13,833 nucleotides of DNA from Candidatus Sulfopaludibacter sp. SbA3 (GCA_945866285.1 CAMBHC010000029.1:1-13833); one strand, 5' to 3'. Shown: positions 1 to 6,830, counted from the stretch's first letter. Made by a program: numbers and translations. The notes: generated by a model from the letters alone, not told the origin.

Positions 1-224
1 ACCGACGGCGGCTCAACGTTGTCGAAATGGAGGGCCGCACCACGGGCAATACCGGCGTCGCCGACGCGCTTCAGCAGCCGGGGGATATCTGCGGCGTCGA
101 GCTGTGAGGCATTCGCATCCACCAGACCCATGCCTTCGGCCCGCCGCCACACCTCGATGGCGAGCGTCCGCATCGACCGGATCGCAATTGGATCAAATTT
201 GGACTTTATTTGGGTCTGAGCCAT
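1..224 (-). CDS. Partial protein of unknown function, 5' end only
   Basis: This is an open frame starting at an ATG (222-224) and running off the left edge without a stop, giving about 74 residues. It begins MAQTQIKSKFDPIAIRSM and continues through a hydrophilic, probably helical stretch containing LAIEVWRRAEG and DIPRLLKRVGDAG. There is no signal peptide or membrane segment. An in-frame TAG lies four codons upstream of the ATG, so the frame cannot extend much further upstream. No strong Shine-Dalgarno is visible. It follows the dehydratase gene on the same strand after an 89-base gap carrying palindromes, so it may be the distal gene of that operon or have its own promoter. I do not recognise the family. 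The coding call rests on the uninterrupted frame, normal codon use for the window and its position. Confidence 0.6.
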   Translation of the reverse strand, partial: MAQTQIKSKFDPIAIRSMRTLAIEVWRRAEGMGLVDANASQLDAADIPRLLKRVGDAGIARGAALHFDNVEPPS

Positions 225-271
225 TACCCGAATCTATTCCAAACCGAATGGCGCGTCAAGACGGGCTGCGG

Positions 272-289
272 GTCCGCCTGAAGGCGGAC
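272..289. repeat. Short palindromic hairpin (REP-like)
   Basis: The sequence GTCCGCC-TGAA-GGCGGAC forms a perfect 7-bp stem with a four-base loop. It lies between the dehydratase and the left-edge gene and has no T-tract on either side, so it looks more like an interspersed palindromic repeat than a classical terminator. It could still act as an mRNA 3'-end stabiliser. It may belong with the other palindromes in this window. Confidence 0.55.
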
Positions 290-309
290 ACCACAACATG
301 TGAGACGCA

Positions 310-322
310 GGGGTCAGACCCC
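310..322. repeat. 13-base palindrome overlapping the dehydratase stop codon
   Basis: GGGGTC-A-GACCCC is a perfect odd-length palindrome. On the minus strand it reads GGGGTCTGACCCC, and its central TGA is the stop codon of the dehydratase gene (314-316). Its left-hand neighbour, 21 bases away, is the GTCCGCC hairpin, so the whole 272-322 stretch behaves like a small repeat cluster at the 3' end of a gene. Confidence 0.55.
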
Positions 323-1246
323 GATGTACTTGGCGAACTTCTCGGGCGCGACGTTGCCGCCGGTAACGATGGCGACCACCTGCCCCACCGGGTGACCGAG
401 TCCCAGGTGGACGGCCGCGGTGGTGATCGCGCCGCTCGGCTCGGCGACGATGCGCGCTTGCTTGAACAGCCAACCGACGGCTGCGGCAATGTCGGCTTCG
501 CCCACCGTCACGACTTCATCCACGTACTTCTGGATGTGCGCAAAGGTGAGGTCGCCGGGCCGCAGGTTCATCAAGCCGTCGGCGATGCTCGCTGACGAAG
601 GGAGCGTGGTGGGCTGGCCCGCCTCGAGCGAACGCGACACCTTTGGCGCGCCGGCCGGCTCGACGGCGACGATGCGCACTGAGGGGTTTGAGAGCTTGAT
701 GGCGGTGGCGACGCCAGAGACCAGCCCGCCGCCGCCCGCCGGCACGAAGACCGTTCCGACATCCGGGCACTGCTCGAGGATCTCGAGCCCCGCGGTTCCC
801 TGGCCGATGATGATCAGCCGGTGATCGAACGGCGGCACGATAGTAAGGCCGCGCTCGCGCGCTTCCTTCTCAGCGCGCGCCTGGCGCTCCAGCGACGTCG
901 TCCCTTCCATGATGACTTCGGCGCCGTAGCCCTTGCAGCCTTCAATCTTTACCGCCGGCGCGGTGGTCGGCATCACTATGACGGCCGGCGCACCGAGTGA
1001 CTTCGCTGCCAGCGCCACCGCCTGGCCATGATTGCCGGACGAATAAGTGATCACACCGCGCTTCAGCTGGTCGGCCGACAGTTGCGCGATCATGTTGAAC
1101 GCGCCGCGAATCTTGAACGCGCCCATGGGCTGCAGGTTCTCGCACTTCAGCAGCAGGCCGTCCACGTCCAACAACGGCGTGTAGACGGCGGCGTTCTCAA
1201 TGCGTGCGCGCGCGTCGCGAATTTCTTCGAGGGTAACGAATTCCAT
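314..1246 (-). CDS. Threonine/serine dehydratase (PLP fold type II), short catabolic type
   Basis: The 310-residue protein is a pyridoxal-phosphate enzyme of the threonine ammonia-lyase/serine racemase family. By family it deaminates L-threonine to 2-oxobutanoate or serine to pyruvate, in the cytoplasm. The PLP lysine is K45 in MGAFKIRGA. Next come the substrate loop SSGNHGQA and the glycine-rich phosphate-binding loop PAGGGGLVSG. The C-terminal ACT regulatory domain of biosynthetic IlvA is absent, so feedback by isoleucine is not expected. I chose the ATG at 1244-1246 because homologues begin this way and because it overlaps the upstream peptidase stop as TAATG, which implies translational coupling. 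The stretch before the KCENLQ motif looks a few residues shorter than usual. The exact substrate (threonine, serine, hydroxyaspartate) or racemase activity cannot be settled from sequence. Confidence 0.9.
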   Translation of the reverse strand: MEFVTLEEIRDARARIENAAVYTPLLDVDGLLLKCENLQPMGAFKIRGAFNMIAQLSADQLKRGVITYSSGNHGQAVALAAKSLGAPAVIVMPTTAPAVKIEGCKGYGAEVIMEGTTSLERQARAEKEARERGLTIVPPFDHRLIIIGQGTAGLEILEQCPDVGTVFVPAGGGGLVSGVATAIKLSNPSVRIVAVEPAGAPKVSRSLEAGQPTTLPSSASIADGLMNLRPGDLTFAHIQKYVDEVVTVGEADIAAAVGWLFKQARIVAEPSGAITTAAVHLGLGHPVGQVVAIVTGGNVAPEKFAKYIGV

Positions 1247-2883
1247 TATTTGCGAACCTGGGCGAATTGGTCGCCGGCGTTGTACTTCGGCATGTCGGGC
1301 TGCATGGCAATGCGCCAGCCGAGTTGCGCCAGCGCGCGCAAGTCGTCCACGCCACCGCTGAAATCCCACGACGCGTCGTACTGGTCGCTGGGCTGGTGGT
1401 AATCCTTACCGTTGTACGCTTCCTGTTTTGCGAGCAGTGCGGCGCTGTTGGGGCCGGTGAATTCTTTCGGCTCACCCAGCGACAGGGCCGGCACGCCGAC
1501 CTTCGCGAACGGGAAATGATCCGAACGGAAGAAGTAGCCGCGTTCCGGATGCGTGTCGGCGCCGAGCACGCGACCGCGTTCCTTGAGGATGCCCTCGATC
1601 ATCGACCCAAGCGTTGAGCGGTCTGACCCGAGCTGGATCATGTCCTTGGACGGGCCCAGGTAGTTGACGCCATCCACGTTGATGTTGGCGGCGACCTCGT
1701 CCATCGGCATCAGCGGATTGGCGGCGAGGAAGCCCGATCCGAGCAGGCCCGATTCTTCCGCCGTCACGAACGCGAAGTAGATTGACCGTGCCGGCTTCTG
1801 CGGCGACTTGGTGAACGCCTTGGCGATTTCCAGCAGTCCGGCGCACCCCGACGCATTGTCGTAGGCGCCGTTGTAGATGCGGTCGGTGCCAGGCGTGTCG
1901 GTGGGTAGCGGTTCACGGGTGCCGAAGTGATCCCAATGCGCGCTGTAGATCACTGCCTCGGCCGGGTTAGTGCCCTTGAGCACGCCGATGACGTTGGGCG
2001 CGGTCTTGCGCGACGACCGCTGCAGCAGCGTCGCCGCCGCCTTGGTGTTGAGCGCCATCGCCTTGAAGCCCCGCTTGCTGGCCGCCTCACGCATGGTGTC
2101 GAGGTTGCGGCCACCGCGGCGCGCCAGGTCCTTCGCGGCCGTGTCAGTGATCCAGCCCTTGATCCCCAACGCCGGCTGGCCGGGCTGCGGCGGCAATGAA
2201 TACTGCGTACCGCTCCACGACGACTGCACGACCTGCCACGGATAGGTGGCTGACTCGTCAGTGTGGATCAGGAGGGCGCCGGCGGCACCCTGGCGGGCGG
2301 CCTCTTCGTACTTGTAGGTCCAGCGGCCGTAGTAGGTCAGCGCCGGTCCGCCAAACAGCGTCGGCTCGTCGGCGGGCGCGGGCGGATCGTTGACCATGAT
2401 CATCACCCACTTGCCGCGCACATTCACTCCGGCGTAGTCGTTCCAGTTCAGCTCGGGCGCGTTGATACCATAGCCGACGAACACCACCTCGCCCTGGACC
2501 TGTGTCCGTGACTTCTCGGTACCGGCGACGGCGATGATGTCGGTGTAGTAGCGATAGGTGTTGCCCGGCACGCTGAGCACAAAGCTGCGGTCGGCGACCG
2601 ATTCAACAATGGGCACCTGCTGAAAGAAGGTGCCATCCGGCGCGGCAGGCTCAATACCCAGGGCCGCCAGCTCCTTGGCCAGATACTCCGTCGCCTTGAC
2701 GCCGCCTGGCGTCGCGGGCGCGCGGCCGCCGAATTCGTCTGACGCCAGCACCTTGATATGCGTCGTCAACGAGTCGATGGTGATTTCTCCCTCAGCCGGG
2801 GCGGGCGGTGGTGGCGGTGGCGCTGGCTGGGTACACGCGGTGGTGACGAGGAGAAGGACGGCAACGGTCAGTAGCTTGTTCAT
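1246..2883 (-). CDS. M28-family zinc peptidase, lipoprotein with PA domain
   Basis: This is a 545-residue exported aminopeptidase-like protein. The N-terminus is a lipoprotein signal peptide (MNKLLTVAVLLLVTTAC) with lipid-acceptor C17, then a proline-rich linker (residues 20-29). A PA-type insert spans roughly residues 105-290. The M28 catalytic core follows, with the expected ligands: H316 and D318 in SAHWDHFG, D342 in YDNASG, E376/E377 in TAEESG, D404 in NVDG and H456 in RSDHFPF. The protein should therefore be a membrane-anchored, di-zinc, periplasmic or outer-surface peptidase releasing amino acids from peptides. Its ATG overlaps the upstream epimerase stop as ATGA, preceded by a purine-rich GAGAAG. 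Its own stop overlaps the dehydratase start. Peptide breakdown feeding an amino-acid deaminase is a reasonable link but is inferred. Confidence 0.93.
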   Translation of the reverse strand: MNKLLTVAVLLLVTTACTQPAPPPPPPAPAEGEITIDSLTTHIKVLASDEFGGRAPATPGGVKATEYLAKELAALGIEPAAPDGTFFQQVPIVESVADRSFVLSVPGNTYRYYTDIIAVAGTEKSRTQVQGEVVFVGYGINAPELNWNDYAGVNVRGKWVMIMVNDPPAPADEPTLFGGPALTYYGRWTYKYEEAARQGAAGALLIHTDESATYPWQVVQSSWSGTQYSLPPQPGQPALGIKGWITDTAAKDLARRGGRNLDTMREAASKRGFKAMALNTKAAATLLQRSSRKTAPNVIGVLKGTNPAEAVIYSAHWDHFGTREPLPTDTPGTDRIYNGAYDNASGCAGLLEIAKAFTKSPQKPARSIYFAFVTAEESGLLGSGFLAANPLMPMDEVAANINVDGVNYLGPSKDMIQLGSDRSTLGSMIEGILKERGRVLGADTHPERGYFFRSDHFPFAKVGVPALSLGEPKEFTGPNSAALLAKQEAYNGKDYHQPSDQYDASWDFSGGVDDLRALAQLGWRIAMQPDMPKYNAGDQFAQVRK

Positions 2884-3803
2884 TCGTTCTTCTCACGTTG
2901 CGCGTTGCGATATTCCTCGACCAGCCGCGCCACGCTGTTGGCGACGCCGGTCTGGCTGGGCGACCAGCCCAGGGCGCGAGCCTTCGGGCTGCGGACCTTC
3001 TGATCCAGCGCGAGGGCATCGGCATAGGTGCCCAGTTTCTTGCGCGCCTCGGCTATCGGCATGTAGCGGATGTCGGGGCGCTGTGGCACCTGCCCGGCAA
3101 TCGCCTCAACGATGTCGCTCACGCGCTCGTCTTCTTCGTCGTTCGCATGGAAGATGCCCACCGCGAGCGGCGCCTCGAGAATGCGGACATAGAGGTCGCC
3201 CAGGTCGTGGTCATACACGCACGGCCAGTGGTTCTTGCCGGGACCGACGACGCGGACAATGCCGTTGAGGGCGTCCTTGATGAGATCCGAGACGATGCCG
3301 CGGCCGCCGCCGTAGACGACGCCGGGGCGAATAACGACCGGGCGAAGGCCGGAGGCTGCCGCCGCGAGCACGAGGTCTTCGTGCTCGGGCCGCCACGCAA
3401 CGTGCGGCGGCGGGTCCAGGGGGAAGTCTTCTTCCGCGGCCTTGGTCGTGCGGCCCAGCACCCACACGCCGGAGGTATAGATGAAGGCCCGGGCCTTGCC
3501 GTCGGCCGCCATGGCGTCGCGCTGCGCGGTCAGCATGGTCTCAAGCGCCAGGCGATCAACCTGCACGCCGCGAGGCGACGACTCGAACGCCGTGTGGACC
3601 ACCGCATCGGCCGACATCAACAGGGGCAGGTACATCTTCGGCAGCCCCAGCTCCGCAATGACCGGAGTAGCCCCTTTGGCGAGCAATTTTTCGGCTTTTT
3701 CCGGATCGCGGGCGATGGCCGTGACCCGGTGGCCGCCCTTGATTATCGCGTCGAGTACTGCCGACCCGATGTATCCGGTGGCGCCCGTCACGAATCTGTG
3801 CAT
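2880..3803 (-). CDS. NAD(P)-dependent epimerase/dehydratase-like SDR, atypical active site
   Basis: The 307-residue protein has a Rossmann fold of the extended/atypical SDR type. The dinucleotide loop VTGATGYIG lies at residues 5-13, and IRPGVVYGGGRG is a typical SDR sugar-epimerase-like strand and loop. The serine position is kept in YTSG (S111). The YxxxK catalytic pair is missing: at the expected place the chain reads WRPEH (W137, H141). It may therefore be a redox-sensing or NAD(P)-binding atypical SDR rather than a sugar epimerase. I start at the ATG at 3801-3803 (GGGGAG three bases upstream), because the TTG directly before it would abut the Shine-Dalgarno. It is the first gene of the minus-strand operon, overlapping the peptidase by four bases. 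The substrate is unknown. Confidence 0.88.
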   Translation of the reverse strand: MHRFVTGATGYIGSAVLDAIIKGGHRVTAIARDPEKAEKLLAKGATPVIAELGLPKMYLPLLMSADAVVHTAFESSPRGVQVDRLALETMLTAQRDAMAADGKARAFIYTSGVWVLGRTTKAAEEDFPLDPPPHVAWRPEHEDLVLAAAASGLRPVVIRPGVVYGGGRGIVSDLIKDALNGIVRVVGPGKNHWPCVYDHDLGDLYVRILEAPLAVGIFHANDEEDERVSDIVEAIAGQVPQRPDIRYMPIAEARKKLGTYADALALDQKVRSPKARALGWSPSQTGVANSVARLVEEYRNAQREKNE

Positions 3804-3829
3804 CAACTCCCCGCTTTAGGCAGAGAGCT

Positions 3830-3860
3830 ATTGTAGTCGACCCCCGCGTCGGCTCGATAA
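3830..3860 (-). promoter_or_regulatory. Candidate promoter for the SDR-peptidase-dehydratase operon
   Basis: On the minus strand TACAAT (3830-3835) is a good -10 match, 27 bases before the SDR ATG. A weak TTATCG (3855-3860) lies 19 bases further upstream as a possible -35. The region is the divergent gap between the SDR and infA. The -35 is poor, so this is a candidate only. Confidence 0.35.
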
Positions 3861-3899
3861 CCTCGCCCCAAGGGCGAACCGGCGGCTGCGGTACGCGAT

Positions 3900-3929
3900 T
3901 TGCCTATCAAGGGCGGCGCGTGACACAAT
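3900..3929 (+). promoter_or_regulatory. Candidate promoter for the infA-helicase cassette
   Basis: TTGCCT (3900-3905), 18 bases, then CACAAT (3924-3929) resembles a sigma-70 promoter with four of six matches in each box. It would give a leader of about 40 bases before infA. A 10-base palindrome GGACTAGTCC (3940-3949) falls in that leader just after the expected start site and could be an operator or a cold-responsive leader element, but this is speculative. Confidence 0.35.
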
Positions 3930-3977
3930 CCGTGGGTTGGGACTAGTCCTGACCGCGGAGCCGATTACTGGACCTGA

Positions 3978-4196
3978 ATGAGTAAAGACGATCTGATTGA
4001 CATGCAAGGCACGGTCGTCGCCGTGCATAGCGGCGGCCTCTACCGAGTGCAGGTGGATGCCGGACACGAAGTGCTTGCGCAGCTGAGTGGACGGATGCGG
4101 CGTTTCCGCATCAAGGTGGTTCCTGGCGACCGGGTCACGGTTGGCATCTCCCCTTACGACCCTCAACGCGGCATCGTCACCTTCCGCGCCCGCTAG
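3978..4196 (+). CDS. infA: Translation initiation factor IF-1
   Basis: The 72-residue product is a single S1/OB-fold protein that binds the A site of the 30S subunit during initiation. MSKDDLIDMQGTV at the start, SGRMRR in the middle and SPYDPQRGIVTFRAR at the end match IF-1 along its whole usual length. No strong Shine-Dalgarno precedes the ATG. The gene is not in a ribosomal-protein operon, where infA often lies. Instead it is directly followed by a DEAD-box helicase 19 bases after its stop. This suggests a second, specialised IF-1 copy acting with the helicase in RNA unfolding; IF-1 is known to share the OB fold and antitermination ability of cold-shock proteins. Whether another infA exists in the genome cannot be seen here. 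Confidence 0.96.
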   Translation: MSKDDLIDMQGTVVAVHSGGLYRVQVDAGHEVLAQLSGRMRRFRIKVVPGDRVTVGISPYDPQRGIVTFRAR

Positions 4197-4215
4197 GGCG
4201 CAAGTTCGAGAAGTC

Positions 4216-5493
4216 TTGAATCCAAATTCCGCCTCACCCCGAAGACCCGGCCGGCGCCGGTCTGGTGGTGGAGGCCGTGGCGGACGCCGCGGCTCCTCCA
4301 GCGCACCCAGCTTCCGCCCGGCAGCGCCGCTGCCCGACCTGCCATGGATCATCGTTGACGCCGATGGGCCGGCGGTTCCCTTCGATGAGCTGGGCTTCGA
4401 CCCTCGGCTGGAAGCAGGTTTTCGCTCCCTCGGTTTTGAAGGCACGCGACCCGTCCAGGGCGCGGTCATACCGCTCGCGCTCGATGGTGACGATGTCATT
4501 GCCTGCGCCGAGACGGGAACCGGCAAGACCCTGGCGTTTGCGGCGCCGATTCTTGAACTGCTGCTGACCGAGCAGCCCGGCTACGGCGATCCCGCGCGCG
4601 AAGCCTACACCCGCGCCCTGATTCTCGCCCCGACCCGCGAACTCGCGGTCCAGATTGAAGACTCCCTCGTCGGCCTCACGTACCACACGCCCGTCACCAC
4701 CGCGCCGGTGTTCGGCGGCGTCGAGATGGGTCCGCAGGAACGCGCCCTCCAGGCTGGTGTCGACATCATCGTCGCCACGCCGGGCCGCCTGATGGATCAC
4801 ATGCGCCACAGCAACACGGACTTAGTCCGGGTGCAGTTCCTGGTACTGGACGAGGCGGACCGCATGATGGACATGGGCTTCTGGCCCGACGTTCAGAAGA
4901 TCATGTCGGCGTTGCCGCCCGACCGGCAGACGCTGCTCTTCTCGGCCACGTTGCCGGGAGAGATCCAGCGCATGGCCAAGGAAATGCTGCGCTCGCCCAA
5001 GTATGTGCAGGTGGGCAAGCAAGGCGGCGCGGCGCGCACGATCGATCACCAGATGGTGCAGGTCGAGACCGGCGCCAAGACCGACTGGCTCGCCAACTTC
5101 GCCAAACACGAGTCAAACGGACCGGTGCTGGTGTTCGTGCGCCGCAAGGTTGACGCCGACCGGTTGACGCGCTCGCTGGTCGGCAAGAGCATTCGTGCCG
5201 CGGCGCTCCACGCGGACCGCACCCAGCAGGAGCGGTTGTCGGCGGTCGAAGGGTTCCGCTCGGGCAAGCATCCCGTGCTGGTGGCCACCGACATCGCCGC
5301 GCGCGGTCTCGACATCGAAGGCATCGCGCACGTCATCAATTTTGAGGTGCCCGACTCACCGGAAACCTACGTGCATCGCGTCGGCCGTACCGGCCGCTCT
5401 GGCGCATCGGGTCACGCGGTGACGCTGGTGTCCCCGAACGAACAGCGCAATTGGAGTGCCGTGGAGGCCGCCATTGGATTCCACGCCCGATAG
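4216..5493 (+). CDS. DEAD-box ATP-dependent RNA helicase (RhlE-like)
   Basis: With the proposed TTG start at 4216 the protein has 425 residues. An Arg/Gly/Ser-rich N-terminal tail (about residues 8-30) precedes the core. The motifs occur in order: Q-motif (F56, then TRPVQ with Q81), motif I AETGTGKT (98-105), Ia APTREL, Ib TPGRL, II DEAD (212-215), III SAT (243-245), IV VLVFVRRK, V ATDIAARGLD and VI HRVGRTGRSG. All catalytic residues are present, so it should be an active RNA-unwinding ATPase. The open frame extends back into infA, but no start after the infA stop other than this TTG gives the RG-rich tail, and a purine-rich GAGAAG lies just upstream. RG tails normally sit at the C-terminus of such helicases; here the tail is N-terminal. 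The gene is probably co-transcribed with infA and the small downstream gene. Confidence 0.93.
   Translation: MNPNSASPRRPGRRRSGGGGRGGRRGSSSAPSFRPAAPLPDLPWIIVDADGPAVPFDELGFDPRLEAGFRSLGFEGTRPVQGAVIPLALDGDDVIACAETGTGKTLAFAAPILELLLTEQPGYGDPAREAYTRALILAPTRELAVQIEDSLVGLTYHTPVTTAPVFGGVEMGPQERALQAGVDIIVATPGRLMDHMRHSNTDLVRVQFLVLDEADRMMDMGFWPDVQKIMSALPPDRQTLLFSATLPGEIQRMAKEMLRSPKYVQVGKQGGAARTIDHQMVQVETGAKTDWLANFAKHESNGPVLVFVRRKVDADRLTRSLVGKSIRAAALHADRTQQERLSAVEGFRSGKHPVLVATDIAARGLDIEGIAHVINFEVPDSPETYVHRVGRTGRSGASGHAVTLVSPNEQRNWSAVEAAIGFHAR
5463..5467 (+). promoter_or_regulatory. Ribosome-binding site that decides a TTG start
   Basis: A consensus GGAGG inside the 3' end of the helicase gene sits six bases before the TTG at 5474. 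This spacing is ideal, whereas the in-frame GTG at 5456 lies upstream of the site. It is therefore the best evidence that the small gene starts at the TTG. Confidence 0.65.
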
Positions 5494-5734
5494 CTCGCCC
5501 GCCGTCGTTCGCTTCCTGTCGTGCCGCTGGCGCAAGCCCGCGGAAGACGGCTTGCCCGATCACTGCACGCATCGCGATGTGCTGCCGATGGCCGGCAAGG
5601 AAGGGTTCAGCGCCGATTCGTGGTGTGCCGACTGCGCGCTCTACAAGGCGAAGCGCACGCCGCGCAAGCGGGAAGACCTGCAGCCGCAAGGGCAGCCCGG
5701 CCAGTCGCAGGACGACTGGCGCTTCCGCTACTAG
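5474..5734 (+). CDS. Small Cys-rich, putative zinc-binding protein
   Basis: The 86-residue product starts at a TTG with a perfectly placed GGAGG. It overlaps the last 20 bases of the helicase gene in another frame. Its visible feature is a Cys/His set: C17, H30-C31-T-H33 and C51-x2-C54 (SWCADCALYK). This spacing could bind one zinc ion, which resembles a zinc ribbon or knuckle but matches no family I can name. The C-terminal half is basic then polar (KAKRTPRKRED, then Gln-rich), compatible with RNA binding. Tight overlap with the helicase suggests coupled translation and a shared role in RNA handling, by inference. The stop TAG interlocks with the stop of the convergent TPR gene in the shared CTAG at 5731-5734. 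Alternative start: GTG at 5456. Confidence 0.72.
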   Translation: MDSTPDSSPAVVRFLSCRWRKPAEDGLPDHCTHRDVLPMAGKEGFSADSWCADCALYKAKRTPRKREDLQPQGQPGQSQDDWRFRY

Positions 5735-6606
5735 TCCGAAAACTCCTTCGCCAACTCCACCCACTCGCCCTGCGGCGCCAGACGCTCGTATGAGCGCCAG
5801 TGCGCACGGGCGTCCACTGACCTCCCCATTTTCTCCAGCGTCACCGCCAGGTAGAAATGAGCGTCGGGGTACGCGTTGTTCAGGGCCAGCGCTTCGCGAT
5901 ACGACACCTCGGCTTCGCCGTAGCGAGCATGGTCGTGATGGATGTTGCCCAGGTTGAAGTGCGCCTCGAAGTAGGTGGGGTCAAGCACGATCGCGCGTTC
6001 GTACAGCGCCTGCGCTTCAGCCAGTTCATCGCGCGAGTAGCGAATGTTGGCCAGGTTGATGAGGGCCGCGACGAGGTCCGGGTCTTCATCGAGTGCGCGG
6101 CGGTAGGCCTTCACGGCCTCTTCGGTCTGCGCGGGCGTGCCATCGTCCAACAGCGAGCCCATCAGGAAATACTGTTCGGCGGACGACAGCTCGCTTACGG
6201 CCTCAGTGCCAAGGGTGCCAGGGGTGCCAAAGGTGCCAGGGGTGCCAAGGTGCGACTTCAGGTCGATGATTCTTGCCGGCTGCGCATCGAGGCGGAAGTC
6301 GAACGCTAACTGGCCGACCCGTGAGGCCTGGAGATGGCGGACGGCGGCGCGCCACACGGCGCCCTGCCGCAACTCTCCGGCGAGTTGGCGCAGCGTGGTC
6401 AAATCGCTGAAGCTGAAGAACGTATCGGCGCCGCTCTTGAACGCCGGCTTGATCAGCCCGCACTTCTCCAGGTAGCGGAGGTGGTCGAGGCGCAACGCCG
6501 GGTACATGACCAGGATGTCCTTCTGGCCGTAGTGATGGGTGGGGCGCTCGGCCACGGGAGGCCGAAGCGGCGCTGCGTTCGGCGGATCGAAGGGCAGTTC
6601 AGGCAT
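5731..6606 (-). CDS. MerR-type HTH domain fused to TPR repeats
   Basis: The 291-residue protein has an N-terminal winged-helix stretch of MerR type (about residues 26-85; LRYLEKCGLIKP and FSFSDLTTLRQL). A linker follows, then three to four TPR repeats (about 143-278), for example ALINLANIRYSRDELAEAQA and EAHFNLGNIHHDHARYGEAE. There is no membrane segment. The linker contains five GT[P/F/L/E] triplets (residues 121-135) encoded by a 9-base tandem repeat. By architecture it would be a DNA-binding regulator with a protein-interaction arm, but no ligand-binding domain is visible. It lies 224 bases downstream of the kinase gene on the same strand, so it could act in the same pathway. The ATG at 6604-6606 is the furthest plausible start; no good Shine-Dalgarno precedes it. 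Confidence 0.82.
   Translation of the reverse strand: MPELPFDPPNAAPLRPPVAERPTHHYGQKDILVMYPALRLDHLRYLEKCGLIKPAFKSGADTFFSFSDLTTLRQLAGELRQGAVWRAAVRHLQASRVGQLAFDFRLDAQPARIIDLKSHLGTPGTFGTPGTLGTEAVSELSSAEQYFLMGSLLDDGTPAQTEEAVKAYRRALDEDPDLVAALINLANIRYSRDELAEAQALYERAIVLDPTYFEAHFNLGNIHHDHARYGEAEVSYREALALNNAYPDAHFYLAVTLEKMGRSVDARAHWRSYERLAPQGEWVELAKEFSD
6207..6250. repeat. 9-base tandem repeat coding for a Gly-Thr linker
   Basis: Five near-identical copies of TGCCARRGG occur head to tail within the MerR-TPR gene. Because the unit is nine bases, copy-number change keeps the reading frame and simply lengthens or shortens the GT[P/F/L] linker between the HTH and the TPR repeats. Confidence 0.8.
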
Positions 6607-6830
6607 CGATCGACTTCACGATACAACAGGACCCCAAGGGCTGGCGACAAGAACTCGCGAAGCAGCTGGGGCCGGCGAAAGCGTCGGCGCGGGGAGCGTG
6701 ATCTGGTTGGCAAGCGACGGCACTTTCAAGCCGCTGCGCATGGAGGCAGCCGCTCCGGTCGGCCGCATTGTGTTGACCCTGACGTAGCGGCGAGATACCC
6801 GAGGAGTGAGTTCGGGCTGGGCCCGTCAAC
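6607..6830. other. 224-base gap between the kinase and MerR-TPR genes, possible coding remnant
   Basis: No intact gene is supported. On the plus strand, frame 6609 reads IDFTIQQDPKGWRQELAKQL and stops at the TGA at 6699-6701. A shifted frame then picks up VIWLASDGTFKPL and continues to a TAG at 6785-6787. The joined text looks protein-like and could be the 3' end of a decayed gene with one frameshift, but the family is not recognised. On the minus strand the region must hold any promoter of the MerR-TPR gene; only weak boxes are visible. Confidence 0.3.

Noticed and set aside
272..322. Rho-independent terminator after the dehydratase
   Set aside because: The hairpins are strong, but no T-run follows on the minus strand; repeat elements explain them better.
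2898..3836. Plus-strand open frame (312 codons) opposite the SDR gene
   Set aside because: It mirrors the SDR codon pattern and has no recognisable motif. The minus-strand SDR has a perfect Rossmann loop and operon overlaps.
4087..4215. Helicase start at the upstream ATG-phase position 4087
   Set aside because: That would place 43 residues in frame-shifted overlap with infA and give a sequence unlike any helicase N-terminus.
6207..6250. CRISPR-like or intergenic tandem array
   Set aside because: The units are 9 bases, contiguous without spacers, and in frame inside a gene.
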